Below, in pieces: positions 1 through 7,669 of a stretch of 64,000 nucleotides of DNA; the first letter of the stretch is position 1; every line of letters starts with the position of its first letter. Position numbers and translations under genes: made by a program. The notes under the pieces are model-generated. The model was not told the origin of the DNA and did not search any database. It saw only the letters and a program-made list of their open reading frames with translations. This DNA comes from Mucilaginibacter paludis DSM 18603 (lineage in GTDB: Bacteria; Bacteroidota; Bacteroidia; Sphingobacteriales; Sphingobacteriaceae): the NCBI RefSeq assembly GCF_000166195.2, contig NZ_CM001403.1, positions 744,001 through 808,000 of the forward strand, read 5' to 3'.

Positions 1-444
1 TCCGCACTCCAAGCAACCATTGATCAGTTCAGATTGGTTTATGAAACCAATGTGTTTGGCGTGGTTGGCGTCACGCAAGCTTTTATTGATCTGCTAAAAA
101 AATCACCGCAGCCACGCATTGTAAACGTGAGTTCTGCCATGGGCTCGCTTTCCCTCGCGGCAGGCCATCCCGGCAGCCCTAAAATGGCTTTATATCAATC
201 AAGCAAAGCTGCGCTCAATATGTACACGATCAATCTTGCTTATGAGCTCCGTGATATGCCGTTTAAAGTCAACATGGTTTGTCCGGGTTATACTAAAACC
301 GATTTTACAGGGCATCAGGGAACAAGCACAGTACAAGAAGCCGGGCAGCGTATTGCCAAGTACGCTTTGATTGATCAGGATGGCCCAACAGGAAAGTTTA
401 TCAGTGAAGAATATTTTCTTGAACCGGCGAGTTGCCCGTGGTAA
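1..444 (+). CDS. SDR family oxidoreductase, C-terminal part (gene starts before the window)
   Basis: The reading frame is open from base 1 and ends at TAA 442-444, so this is the 3' part of a gene. It encodes the second half of a short-chain dehydrogenase/reductase: the N-V-F-G stretch after the cofactor-binding half, a VNVSSAMGS segment carrying the catalytic Ser, the YQSSKAALN segment carrying the Tyr-x3-Lys pair, and the usual PGYTKTDFTG segment after it. The protein ends naturally (ISEEYF..SCPW), as expected for the classical family of about 250 residues, so its C-terminus is not cut by the insertion sequence that begins about 40 bp downstream. Substrate cannot be inferred; NAD(P)H-dependent reduction of a carbonyl is the family activity. 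Confidence 0.9.
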   Translation, partial: SALQATIDQFRLVYETNVFGVVGVTQAFIDLLKKSPQPRIVNVSSAMGSLSLAAGHPGSPKMALYQSSKAALNMYTINLAYELRDMPFKVNMVCPGYTKTDFTGHQGTSTVQEAGQRIAKYALIDQDGPTGKFISEEYFLEPASCPW

Positions 445-538
445 AAAAGCTTTTCTTATAAATGAACTGCTTATGGCAGTGCAAAAAAGAGGCTGTATCA
501 TAATGGTGTGACCCCAAAAAGTTGGACAGTTTACAAAA

Positions 539-1333
539 TTAAGTTTTTTGTACGAGAGCTCGGTATTCCACCGGGCTCTTTCCATTTAACCTGTTTTTTA
601 TTCTTTCATTGTTATAGTAATGAATGTATTCTTTTAACGAAGTTATAAATTCTTCCGCAGTTTCAAAGCTCTGTTTGTACAGTAATTCTGTCTTTAAGAT
701 CCCAAAGAAGCTTTCGGCCAAGGCATTATCCAAGCAGTTTCCCTTTCTGGACATGCTTTGAATAATTCCATGTTTTTCCAAAGCCTTTCTATATCCATAA
801 TGTTGATATTGCCACCCTTGGTCAGAGTGAAAAATAAGTCCCCTTATATCTTTCACTTTATCAAAAGCCTCATATAACATTTCATCTATCATCTGCATAT
901 TTGGAGATTTTGAAATACTATAAGAAATGACTTCCCCGTTGAACATGTCAATTATAGGAGATAAATAGATCTTCTCCCCTTTAATGTTCATCTGAGTGAC
1001 ATCCGTAGCCCATTTCTGATTAGGCAGATTTGCCTCAAAATCCCTTTCAAGTACATTAGGGGCAATTTTACCAACCTCACCTTTGTATGAGCGATAACTT
1101 ACTTTCCTGATATTGCATTTTAGGCCTAATGTTCCCATCAATTTTTGGACAGTCTTGTGATTTATGCTATAACCCCGGTTCTTCATTTCGGCGGTGACCC
1201 GCCGATAACCATATCTGCCTTTATGCAAGTGGTATATACTTGCGATCTCTTCTTTTTCATGCTTGTATTTATCATCATTTAGGCGCTTGCGATGATAATA
1301 AAATACAGAACGAGCCATCTGTTTGCAATCCAA
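539..1333 (-). CDS. IS150-like transposase OrfB (DDE integrase core)
   Basis: The 264-residue frame carries the IS3-family catalytic core: first Asp in WATDVTQ, second Asp in FHSDQGWQY, and the Glu in LDNALAESFFG, with the expected C-terminal YNNERIKNRLNGKSPVEY segment. The frame has no good start of its own (its first usable start is a TTG). It is open upstream past the end of orfA in the -1 frame, including a WAKAIEELRPE segment that matches where IS150 OrfB normally begins. It is therefore probably made mainly as an OrfAB fusion by programmed -1 frameshifting at 1435-1429. No damage is visible, so the element may still be active. Confidence 0.92.
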   Translation of the reverse strand: MDCKQMARSVFYYHRKRLNDDKYKHEKEEIASIYHLHKGRYGYRRVTAEMKNRGYSINHKTVQKLMGTLGLKCNIRKVSYRSYKGEVGKIAPNVLERDFEANLPNQKWATDVTQMNIKGEKIYLSPIIDMFNGEVISYSISKSPNMQMIDEMLYEAFDKVKDIRGLIFHSDQGWQYQHYGYRKALEKHGIIQSMSRKGNCLDNALAESFFGILKTELLYKQSFETAEEFITSLKEYIHYYNNERIKNRLNGKSPVEYRALVQKT

Positions 1334-1359
1334 TAGAATTGAAACATCATGTTCGGGCC

Positions 1360-1881
1360 TTAGTTCTTCGATGGCTTTTGCCCACTCATGCGTTCGCGGG
1401 CTTCTTTTTCCTTGACTAAGGCCGTGACTTTTTTTAATAGTGCGTTCTCCGCCCGCAAACGGCTATTTTCCGCCTGGAGCTTCTCTACTTCTGTTTCAGG
1501 TTCAAGCTTCTTTGATCTTCCCATGCATTTAGGTGGTCGTCCAGGATTCTTTTGCTGGTATAGTACTGCATATCCCTCAACCCGTACTGATCTTACCCAG
1601 CGCTCTAAAGCAGTCTTGCTTAATCTATATTCCAGAACAACCTGATTTAAAGGTACTTTTTTTTCTATGACAAGCCTTACAACTTCTTCTTTGAAATCAG
1701 GCGTGGGCTTGACGTTAGGTTGTTTGAGCAGCCCACTTTCGCCATAAAGATCATATTTCCGAACCCATTCCAATATCATGCCTTCACGGATATGGCGTTC
1801 GCGGGATATCCGTAGAATCGGCTTTCCCTTTCTTACTTGAGAAACTACATCAAGTTTCTCTTCAAATGTGTGCTTTGACAT
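1360..1881 (-). CDS. IS150-like transposase OrfA (helix-turn-helix)
   Basis: The 173-residue protein has two consecutive helix-turn-helix modules (about residues 5-55 and 60-110) followed by a basic GRPPK stretch and a leucine-zipper-like coiled coil (about 130-160, VEKLQAENSRLRAENALLKK), the standard layout and size of IS150-group OrfA. It binds the terminal repeats and, as the N-terminal part of the OrfAB fusion, supplies DNA binding to the transposase. The ATG lies about 65 bp inside the right inverted repeat. Confidence 0.92.
   Translation of the reverse strand: MSKHTFEEKLDVVSQVRKGKPILRISRERHIREGMILEWVRKYDLYGESGLLKQPNVKPTPDFKEEVVRLVIEKKVPLNQVVLEYRLSKTALERWVRSVRVEGYAVLYQQKNPGRPPKCMGRSKKLEPETEVEKLQAENSRLRAENALLKKVTALVKEKEARERMSGQKPSKN
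1429..1435 (-). other. Probable -1 ribosomal frameshift site of the IS150-like element
   Basis: On the minus strand seven consecutive A residues sit in the orfA frame as A AAA AAA followed by GTC, the slippery-heptamer arrangement used by IS3-family elements. After a -1 slip the frame is open without a stop through to the orfB core (32 codons to the orfB TTG). The slip would give an OrfAB fusion transposase. Seen directly: the heptamer, its phase and the open -1 frame. The frameshift itself is inferred from the family. Confidence 0.7.
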
Positions 1882-1948
1882 AAATAATAAACCCCAAAAG
1901 TTTTTGTCTAACTTTTGGGGTTCACTTCATAATGACACAGCCTCTTTA

Positions 1949-2020
1949 ATCTTAAAAGACGTTGACGGAAAGCCTAATTATAATGACTTTTACAAGATGT
2001 CAGAAAACGTCATGCAGTAA
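1949..2020 (+). pseudogene. 3' remnant of an unidentified gene next to the IS element
   Basis: Directly after the right end of the insertion sequence a + strand frame reads ILKDVDGKPNYNDFYKMSEN and ends at TAA 2018-2020. It has protein-like composition but no start. The family is not recognised. It is probably the C-terminal end of a gene whose body was lost by insertion or deletion at the IS; the SDR gene on the other side is complete at its own 3' end, so the two flanks do not rejoin into one gene. It could also be chance coding. Confidence 0.35.
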
Positions 2021-2027
2021 AATTCTG

Positions 2028-2333
2028 TTAGTTTCCAGACCTTAAAATCTTCGTTTCTATATTAATGATTTTGTTTCGGTCAAATCCCGCAGTATCAGCA
2101 GCAAATTCCGCGCTTTTTAAATAGCGTTCAGTCATTTCATCGGCATCGCCATCGTCCGGAAAGGATACCAGGGCGATGACCTGGTTTGCAATCCCCGGTG
2201 TATTACCGATCCAAACGCCTTTGACCTCAAAGCCGAACTTCGGAAGGTTTATTCTGTGCTTAGCCCAATTTGCTGTGAAATATTGTGCGGCTGTTTCTTT
2301 ATCAGCGAGGGTGTAAATTCTTAGTTGGTCCAT
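2028..2333 (-). CDS. NIPSNAP family protein
   Basis: A 101-residue single-domain protein. It starts MDQLRIYTLADKETAAQYF and has the alternating strand/helix pattern of the dimeric alpha-beta barrel fold, with the GVWIG and ALVSFPD segments typical of bacterial NIPSNAP proteins. Molecular function is unknown; the fold is shared with small monooxygenases and binding proteins. It follows the DUF4267 gene by 12 bp on the same strand, so the two form a leftward operon read from the promoter at 2777-2770. Confidence 0.8.
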   Translation of the reverse strand: MDQLRIYTLADKETAAQYFTANWAKHRINLPKFGFEVKGVWIGNTPGIANQVIALVSFPDDGDADEMTERYLKSAEFAADTAGFDRNKIINIETKILRSGN

Positions 2334-2345
2334 GATGTTAATTTT

Positions 2346-2744
2346 TTACTTTGATGGTGTTTTTATTTGAGGTTTAGCGGTCAGTAACAGTATGCCGACT
2401 ACTGAACAAATAATAGTCGCTACAATATGCGGTATCGCCTGTGGCACACTGGTATAACTTTTTTCGAGCACAGTAATCATATCGGAAACAGGGATGATGG
2501 TTGCGACTACTAACATTACGCCCAGGGCCCGGCGTTCTTTCATCAAAACTAAAGCGCACAACAAGATCCCGGAAAATATATCCCTGATACCTTTGATGTG
2601 ATGAAAAGAATAGTCGCCATTTGAATTAAAGCGGATGCCGAATGCGGCTGTTGCCACTTCAGGAGAGGAAAAAAAGCGGGCTCCCAGGAACACCATTCCC
2701 AGTCCCAGTAAAAATGCGATTGCATAAGAAATTTTTGTTGTCAT
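2346..2744 (-). CDS. DUF4267 domain-containing membrane protein
   Basis: A 132-residue protein with about four hydrophobic segments (residues 7-27, 52-70, 74-92, 104-124) and the short loop GIRFNSNGDYSFHHIKGIRD between the first and second. This size and pattern fit the DUF4267 small integral membrane proteins. No catalytic residues are evident and no function is known. It is the first gene of a two-gene operon with the NIPSNAP protein; the ATG at 2744 lies about 25 bp from a good -7 element. Confidence 0.72.
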   Translation of the reverse strand: MTTKISYAIAFLLGLGMVFLGARFFSSPEVATAAFGIRFNSNGDYSFHHIKGIRDIFSGILLCALVLMKERRALGVMLVVATIIPVSDMITVLEKSYTSVPQAIPHIVATIICSVVGILLLTAKPQIKTPSK

Positions 2745-2769
2745 GATAATTTGTTTTTAAATGTTGATA

Positions 2770-2777
2770 CAAAATTA
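2770..2777 (-). promoter_or_regulatory. -7 promoter element for the DUF4267-NIPSNAP operon
   Basis: The minus strand reads TAATTTTG, matching the Bacteroidota -7 consensus TAnnTTTG. The predicted transcript starts near 2763, giving a leader of about 20 nt to the ATG at 2744. I do not see a clear -33 TTG at the usual distance. Confidence 0.5.
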
Positions 2778-2829
2778 TCCCTGCAGCAGCGGGCGTTCAT
2801 GCACCTGGGTTAACAAATTAATTTTGCGT

Positions 2830-3039
2830 GGTAATTCTTTTACGGCCCCGGCTAATCATATAGAACCAGGTGAGCGCACGGGTGAATACAGGCTCGTAAC
2901 CACTAATTTGGTTTTTGATGTGCATGGCGACAGCAAAATTTCTTATGTAGATTATGCCGCTGCTCTGGTTGACGAAATCAAAAACAAGCGATTTTTAAAC
3001 CAACAGTTTAGCATCGGCCATTCACCCGACAATGAATAA
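2830..3039 (+). pseudogene. C-terminal remnant of an NAD(P)H-binding oxidoreductase
   Basis: The frame encodes IEPGERTGEYRLVTTN, then ISYVDYAAALVDEI, then QFSIGH before the stop: the last third of the NAD(P)-dependent epimerase-like / NmrA-type family (the SPAA..EPGERTG..R and IS.EDYA.A..DE signatures). The N-terminal Rossmann part with its GATGxxG motif is missing. The reading frame can be extended to an ATG at 2761, but that stretch is not family-like and overlaps the promoter of the leftward operon. It is therefore a truncated gene rather than a real short protein. It is not in frame with the remnant at 1949-2020. Confidence 0.7.
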
Positions 3040-3360
3040 TGATTTGATCGGATGGCCGAATTACAAAACTCATTAGAAAGCAATTAATTTAATCGTCTAA
3101 ATAGCTTTTTTAAATTGTTAAGACGCTAAGATCATATCTGTGGTACTTCGTTTAAATCTTATATCGCAAAAAAAATAATTCGTTAACGTTGTTGTATCAA
3201 CGATTTCCGAGTGAGTTATTGGAATTGGAGAAAGGTCTTTGCGCCAAAATTATAGTCTGTTAAGTCATGAACGCAACAATCAACAGCGGAGTATAGCCAC
3301 GAATATGTCAAAAAAGTGATGACACTTTCTGTTGCGTTCACCTGAAGGCGATCGTAATGC
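3040..3360. other. Intergenic region without a recognisable gene
   Basis: About 320 bp between the oxidoreductase remnant and the acetyltransferase promoter. It is AT-rich and I see no convincing reading frame or strong hairpin. A frame starting with TTG at 3332 runs into the acetyltransferase but lies upstream of the predicted promoter. Confidence 0.5.
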
Positions 3361-3368
3361 TAACTTTG
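3361..3368 (+). promoter_or_regulatory. -7 promoter element (TAACTTTG) for the GNAT gene
   Basis: This is an exact TAnnTTTG match 26 bp upstream of the ATG at 3395. It decides the start of the acetyltransferase: the longer TTG-started frame from 3332 would begin upstream of this promoter. Confidence 0.55.
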
Positions 3369-3394
3369 TGCTCCCACACGATAAAATCGCCATA

Positions 3395-4027
3395 ATGAAT
3401 AAAGAGATCTCACCAGGTTACGTTTTTAAGTATGCAGCGCTTGCGGAATCCTTATATAACTCACTAAGCGATGACCCTTTTTATATTGCGTTGTTAAAAC
3501 CGTTAGCGGGAGAAGCAGCTAAAAAAACTGCATTGTTAAAATACCTCGACTACTCCATGCAGGAGGCAACTCAATACGGCAGGTTATTTATCCCAGACGG
3601 TGACCCTAACGGAGTTTCCATCTGGGCTCGGCCTATGGATGAATCCGCTGAAACAGCAAAAAAACTGGCTAAGAAATCTTTTATCAGGCAAAACATCGGA
3701 AAACATTCACTCCATATTTACGACCTAATCAATGCTTTTATGGCGGATAAGGTACAGCAATCAATCCCTGATGATGCCTGGTACCTCTCTATTCTCGGTG
3801 TGAATCCTGCCCGCCAGGGACAAGGGCTGGGATCGGCGCTGGTACGTGGTGTTTTACAGGATACAGATCGTCTAATGAAACCGACCTACCTGGAGACCTT
3901 CAATCCCAAAAGCCTCCCGTTTTATCAGCGTTTAGGCTATCAAATAACAGCCAAAGTTGATGAACCCAATACCAATGCATCATATTGGGTGCTGATGCGT
4001 AAACCGGTCAGTTCGTTGCTACCCTGA
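3395..4027 (+). CDS. GNAT family N-acetyltransferase
   Basis: A 210-residue protein. The acetyl-CoA-binding motif A is visible as ILGVNPARQGQGLGSALVRG (about residues 134-153; the Q/R-x-x-G-x-G/A loop), followed by the usual TYLETFNPKSLPFYQRLGYQ segment. The N-terminal 110 residues are helical and carry the acceptor-binding part, which resembles the subgroup of GNATs that handle small molecules; the acceptor is unknown. I chose ATG 3395 rather than TTG 3332 because a -7 promoter element lies between them. It is a single gene; the next gene (Crp-type regulator) has its own promoter. Confidence 0.85.
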   Translation: MNKEISPGYVFKYAALAESLYNSLSDDPFYIALLKPLAGEAAKKTALLKYLDYSMQEATQYGRLFIPDGDPNGVSIWARPMDESAETAKKLAKKSFIRQNIGKHSLHIYDLINAFMADKVQQSIPDDAWYLSILGVNPARQGQGLGSALVRGVLQDTDRLMKPTYLETFNPKSLPFYQRLGYQITAKVDEPNTNASYWVLMRKPVSSLLP

Positions 4028-4235
4028 AGTTTTCAAACGCCGCATCAAATATTTCAAATAAAAACACCTCCGTCTGCTCTGCAATGGTATTAATTACCTG
4101 CTCTACTGTTCCAACCGAGTCTGAAAAATAGCTCCATAGAATAAGTTTGGTATTGATTTGACTATTTAATGGTTTCTTGGCTTACGATGCTTATAAAAAC
4201 ATTGTGGACCTGCACAACTTCGCTTTTCTGTTAAG

Positions 4236-4243
4236 TAACTTTG
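4236..4243 (+). promoter_or_regulatory. -7 promoter element (TAACTTTG) for the Crp/Fnr gene
   Basis: Exact match to TAnnTTTG, 31 bp upstream of the ATG at 4275. No clear -33 element is seen at the normal spacing. Confidence 0.5.
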
Positions 4244-4274
4244 ATTTTAGCAGAAACGAAACAAATCGTCGTCA

Positions 4275-4847
4275 ATGGAAAGACTTAAAGCCGTTATCAA
4301 TGAAATCTCACCCATGTCCCCCGAAGATCTCGACCTTTTAAAACCGGGAATTAAGGTATCGGTAAAAAAGAAGGGCAATCTATTGGAACAAGGTGATATT
4401 TGCAAAAGTATTTGTTTTGTTACCAAAGGGTTCTTCCGCATGTTTTATGTTGATCTGGAAGGCAATGAAATCAATAACCGGTTCACAGGAGCGGATAACT
4501 TCATAGTCGATTTCCAGAGTTTTCTTACCCAGATGCCTTCGCGTTATTACTGGCAGGCCATGCAAGACTCAGAAGTGCTGACATTTTCTTTCAAAGAAGT
4601 TCAACGGCTTTACGCAAGATCTCCCGCCTGGGCAAAGTTTGGCCGTCTTGTGGCTGAGCGGGTGTATTTGCAATTGAACGAACGTGTAGAAATGTTCCAA
4701 TTTATGTCGCCACAGCAACGTTACGAGCATCTTTTATCGACCCGCCCGGAACTGTTTAATCAAATATCGCAGTTTCACATGTCATCTTACCTGGGTGTAA
4801 AGCCGGAATCATTAAGCAGGCTGCGCAAGCGGCTGCATTATAAATAA
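4275..4847 (+). CDS. Crp/Fnr family transcriptional regulator
   Basis: 190 residues. An N-terminal cyclic-nucleotide-binding-type beta roll (about 20-115; GNLLEQGDICKSICFVTKG, then the strands to EVLTFSF) is followed by a long dimerisation helix (about 118-145) and a short winged-helix end (SSYLGVKPESLSRLRKRL, about 168-187). The size and the SYLG...LSR.R end match the Bacteroidota Crp subgroup that often regulates a neighbouring gene. The arginine of true cAMP-binding pockets is not evident, so the ligand is unknown. The EthD-like gene starts 60 bp downstream and may be co-transcribed. Confidence 0.88.
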   Translation: MERLKAVINEISPMSPEDLDLLKPGIKVSVKKKGNLLEQGDICKSICFVTKGFFRMFYVDLEGNEINNRFTGADNFIVDFQSFLTQMPSRYYWQAMQDSEVLTFSFKEVQRLYARSPAWAKFGRLVAERVYLQLNERVEMFQFMSPQQRYEHLLSTRPELFNQISQFHMSSYLGVKPESLSRLRKRLHYK

Positions 4848-4907
4848 TTTTCTTAACCCAAGTCAACGTTATAGCGGGTAACGATGGGCCATATTTGATA
4901 AAAAAAT

Positions 4908-5255
4908 ATGACCATGATTAAATTCACTATCCTGCTACGCAGGCGTCCCGGAACCAGTCACGAAGACTTTGTTTCTTATCATAAAAATAATCACGCGGCT
5001 TTGTTTGCTTCGCTACCAGAGGTAAAGCAATATGTCCTCCGTTACATACAATGTCATTCGTTACAGGTAACGCTTCCGGGACTGCCGCCTCCGGAATATG
5101 ATGGGATCACAGAGATATGGTTTGATAATGCAGCGTCCATCGAAAAAGTTTTTGGTGCTAAAGATTACATGGAATTGATCAGGCCGGATGAAGAGAAATT
5201 TCTTGACTTGCATGGCTGCAGCTTTTTAATATCGACTGAGCATGTCGTTATATAA
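4908..5255 (+). CDS. EthD-domain (dimeric alpha-beta barrel) protein
   Basis: 115 residues. The start (IKFTILLRRRPGTSHEDFVSY then HKNNHAAL) is the EthD signature: a strand, a basic loop, then a helix with conserved Tyr-His-x-x-x-H residues. The C-terminal half has the matching ITEIWFDN and RPDEEKFLD segments. EthD-like proteins are small ferredoxin-like-fold dimers; some take part in ether or ring-cleavage metabolism but most are uncharacterised. Two ATGs lie two codons apart at 4908 and 4914, and either could start the protein. It probably goes with the Crp-type regulator just upstream. Confidence 0.78.
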   Translation: MTMIKFTILLRRRPGTSHEDFVSYHKNNHAALFASLPEVKQYVLRYIQCHSLQVTLPGLPPPEYDGITEIWFDNAASIEKVFGAKDYMELIRPDEEKFLDLHGCSFLISTEHVVI

Positions 5256-5510
5256 GTCAAATTTTTGACCATATCGCTTAAATAGTGCGGGGAAGGTAGT
5301 TAGTCTGCCGGGTATTGTACAGTCGGAATCCCCTTATTTAAGGCTCCGTTATCATTGAAACACCTCCAGTGCTTCCTCCTGCTTTTGTAACAGATCATTA
5401 TTAACCGCTTTTCGGGTAATGGACACATTTAGCGCTAAAGCTTGTTAATTTTTGTAAAAATGTATCGTTATTCCGCTATTATGTATAGGTGTCGCAGGAG
5501 GTGATCGCAA

Positions 5511-5518
5511 TAACTTTG
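5511..5518 (+). promoter_or_regulatory. -7 promoter element (TAACTTTG) for the SDR gene
   Basis: Exact TAnnTTTG match 19 bp before the ATG at 5537, predicting a very short leader of about 12 nt. It is the third copy of the identical octamer within the first 6 kb. Confidence 0.55.
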
Positions 5519-5536
5519 CCTTATAAACAATAAGCA

Positions 5537-6361
5537 ATGTCAAAAATAATTTTTATTACGGGTGCATCCCGGGGATTGGGAAAAATATGGGCAGAAGCCT
5601 TTTTGGATCGGGGTGACAAAGTGGTTGCTACTTCAAGAGATTTGAGCGGATTACAGGAATTGGTACATAAATATGGAAGTGCACTGTTGCCGTTGGAATT
5701 GGAAATCACTAACCGAACTGCGTGTTTTGAAGCTATAGCTAAAGCAAATGATCATTTCGGCCGTGTTGATGTCGTTATTAATAATGCAGGTAAAGGCGTG
5801 TTCGGCACCGTGGAAGAATTGGGAGAACAAGAAGCCAGGGATATTATTGATTCCAATCTTTTTGGAACGTTATGGATTACACAGGCAGCATTGCCGGTAA
5901 TGAGGGCTCAGGGAACTGGCCATGTCTTACAGGTATCAAGCGCTATGGGTATTTATACATTTCCTACAGTTGGCATTTATAGCGCCAGTAAATTTGCTGT
6001 CGAAGGATTTAGCGAGGCCCTCGCATTGGAAGTAAAAGGCCTCGGAATAAATATCACACTTGTTGAGCCAAATGGATTCGCGACCGAGTTTAATGCGTCG
6101 TCGGTACAAAGTAAATCTATTGCCGCCTACGACAAAATGAAAGCCGCGTTGTACGCCGATCCCAATTTAGTTGCTCCGGATGCCTATGGAGATCCCAAAG
6201 CCACCGCCGGGGCCATATTAAAGTTAGTGGATACGCCAAATCCTCCGTTAAGACTGTTCCTTGGAAAAAAGGCACTTCCCTTAGCAAAGGAAATATATGC
6301 AGAGCGCCTGGCAAGCTGGGAAGAATGGAATGAGGTATCGGTTAAGGCGCATGGCAATTAA
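5537..6361 (+). CDS. SDR family NAD(P)-dependent oxidoreductase
   Basis: 274 residues with a complete classical SDR layout: cofactor loop TGASRGLG (8-15), NNAG (82-85), catalytic Ser in QVSSAMG (about 134-135) and YSASK with Tyr148 and Lys152, then VEPNGFATEF. The Arg and Ser after the glycine motif and TSRD at about 32-35 suggest NADP(H) preference. It resembles the group annotated as oxidoreductase/retinol dehydrogenase-like; the substrate is unknown. The gene is followed by a strong hairpin and then an AraC-type regulator on the same strand, which may control it. Confidence 0.92.
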   Translation: MSKIIFITGASRGLGKIWAEAFLDRGDKVVATSRDLSGLQELVHKYGSALLPLELEITNRTACFEAIAKANDHFGRVDVVINNAGKGVFGTVEELGEQEARDIIDSNLFGTLWITQAALPVMRAQGTGHVLQVSSAMGIYTFPTVGIYSASKFAVEGFSEALALEVKGLGINITLVEPNGFATEFNASSVQSKSIAAYDKMKAALYADPNLVAPDAYGDPKATAGAILKLVDTPNPPLRLFLGKKALPLAKEIYAERLASWEEWNEVSVKAHGN

Positions 6362-6390
6362 CTAGTCGATTATTCGTAAATTCACTTATT

Positions 6391-6417
6391 AATCACCCCT
6401 GAAGCGCAGGGGTGATT
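6391..6417 (+). terminator. Perfect 10-bp stem-loop after the SDR gene
   Basis: AATCACCCCT (6391-6400) pairs perfectly with AGGGGTGATT (6408-6417) around a 7-nt loop, 30 bp after the SDR stop. There is only a weak T-rich tail, so it may be a terminator or an mRNA-stabilising hairpin. It also lies just 14 bp before the start of the AraC gene and could limit read-through into it. Confidence 0.6.
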
Positions 6418-6431
6418 GTAATTCGATAGCA

Positions 6432-7319
6432 ATGCACTTCAAAAGTCTGAGCGATCTTCATCGTTGTAATAATTACCCGGAGCCTGAGCATCCTTTGCTC
6501 ACACTATTTACTTGTAATCCGCTAAGAAGCGTGACCAGCTACGAAGTAACCACCGATTTCTATATTATCGCTTTAAAAAAATTAAGTTCGGGAGAGATCA
6601 GGTATGGGAAAACCCGTTACGATCACCAGAGCGGCTCGATGTATTTCTTAAAGCCGCAGCAGGTGATTCATATGAAAGATATTTCCCTTGAGGGTAAGGG
6701 ATTTGAAATCTGGTTTCATGAAGATTACCTGAGCGGTCATCCGCTCCATATGGAGATAAAGAAGTATAGCTATTTTAATTACGAACTTAATGAAGCGTTG
6801 CACATTTCGCCAAAAGAGCAAAAAATTATATGGGATTTGTACGAAAAAATTGCAATTGAATATCATAATAACCAGGATGAATTTTCCCGTGATATCATAC
6901 TTGGGCATATTGAATCCATCCTGAAATATTCTCTTCGTTTTTATAAGCGGCAATTCATAAATCGTTTCATGCTATCTGGCACAACAGTCACCAAATTCAA
7001 TAAGGCATTGGCTAACTACTTTGAACAGGGACTACTCCAGAAAAAAGGGCTACCGACGGCAGCCATGTTTGCTGACGAACTGCATTTGTCTCCGCGCTAC
7101 CTGAGCGACCTGTTAAAACAGGAAACAGGGAAGACTGCAATGGACCTGATACAGAATTTCCTGGTTACAGAAGCTAAGAATTTGCTTAACCAGGGCGATC
7201 TCACGATTAATGAAATAGCCAATTTGCTGGGCTACGAAAACCCACCTTACTTTTCCCGATTATTTAAAAAAGAAACGGGCATAAGTCCAAGCCTGTTTAG
7301 AGGACAGCACTTAAACTAA
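6432..7319 (+). CDS. AraC family transcriptional regulator
   Basis: 295 residues. The N-terminal half (about 30-130) is a cupin-like sensing domain; the C-terminal 100 residues are the double helix-turn-helix DNA-binding domain, with a first HTH at ADELHLSPRYLSDLLKQETG and a second at TINEIANLLGYENPPYFSRL ending in FKKETGISPSLFR. It shares order and many segments (for example FYxRQFI and KGLPT before the HTH) with the AraC protein at 8335-9252, so the two are paralogues. Likely targets are the adjacent reductase genes (5537 upstream or 7670 downstream). Confidence 0.92.
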   Translation: MHFKSLSDLHRCNNYPEPEHPLLTLFTCNPLRSVTSYEVTTDFYIIALKKLSSGEIRYGKTRYDHQSGSMYFLKPQQVIHMKDISLEGKGFEIWFHEDYLSGHPLHMEIKKYSYFNYELNEALHISPKEQKIIWDLYEKIAIEYHNNQDEFSRDIILGHIESILKYSLRFYKRQFINRFMLSGTTVTKFNKALANYFEQGLLQKKGLPTAAMFADELHLSPRYLSDLLKQETGKTAMDLIQNFLVTEAKNLLNQGDLTINEIANLLGYENPPYFSRLFKKETGISPSLFRGQHLN

Positions 7320-7669
7320 TTATATTTTAGTGCTGAATAGTTGACCTAAAAGTGGACATTCCGCTGATATTGACCACCTGATTCCGGCAGGCAAATAAAA
7401 CCAGGACGAGCCCAATTGCTCAAAATAACAATTTGCTCAACTAACCAGCAATTTGCCAGTCTGACTTTACCCTTTGGCATAATGTGCTTCACCGGAATAA
7501 AACAGTTTACAGTCAAGTATCAATTCCAAATTACGAAAAAATTGGTATAACTGTATTTAGGCTAACATATTCTGAAGTTTGGCTAAATTAACTTTATTAT
7601 TTAGCCGGACATTTGACTTACAAAGTATTGTAAATAACAAATAATGCTCAACTACTTATAAATATTAAA
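7320..7669. other. Intergenic region upstream of the second reductase cassette
   Basis: 350 bp, AT-rich. It must contain the promoter of the three-gene cassette starting at 7670, but I find no exact TAnnTTTG match close to that gene. Several GGCTAA/TTAGCC half-sites occur between about 7555 and 7610 and could be regulator-binding sites; this is weak. No reading frame is supported. Confidence 0.4.

Larger units (their letters stand above)
486..1947 (-). mobile_element. IS3-family (IS150-like) insertion sequence
   Basis: About 1.46 kb with two leftward transposase frames bounded by imperfect inverted repeats. The left end reads AAAGAGGCTGTATCATAATG; the right end on the minus strand reads AAAGAGGCTGTGTCATTATG. 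The similarity continues inward through a shared GACCCCAAAAAGTT-type block typical of IS150-group ends. The outermost base of the element is uncertain by a few bases. I see no 3-4 bp direct repeat at either candidate boundary (left flank runs of A, right flank AAT), so one flank has probably been rearranged since insertion. The element lies between the end of an SDR gene and a gene remnant. Confidence 0.88.

Noticed and set aside
2761..3039. Real 92-aa gene
   Set aside because: The first part is not family-like and overlaps a promoter for the opposite strand; only the C-terminal end of an oxidoreductase family is present, so it is a remnant.
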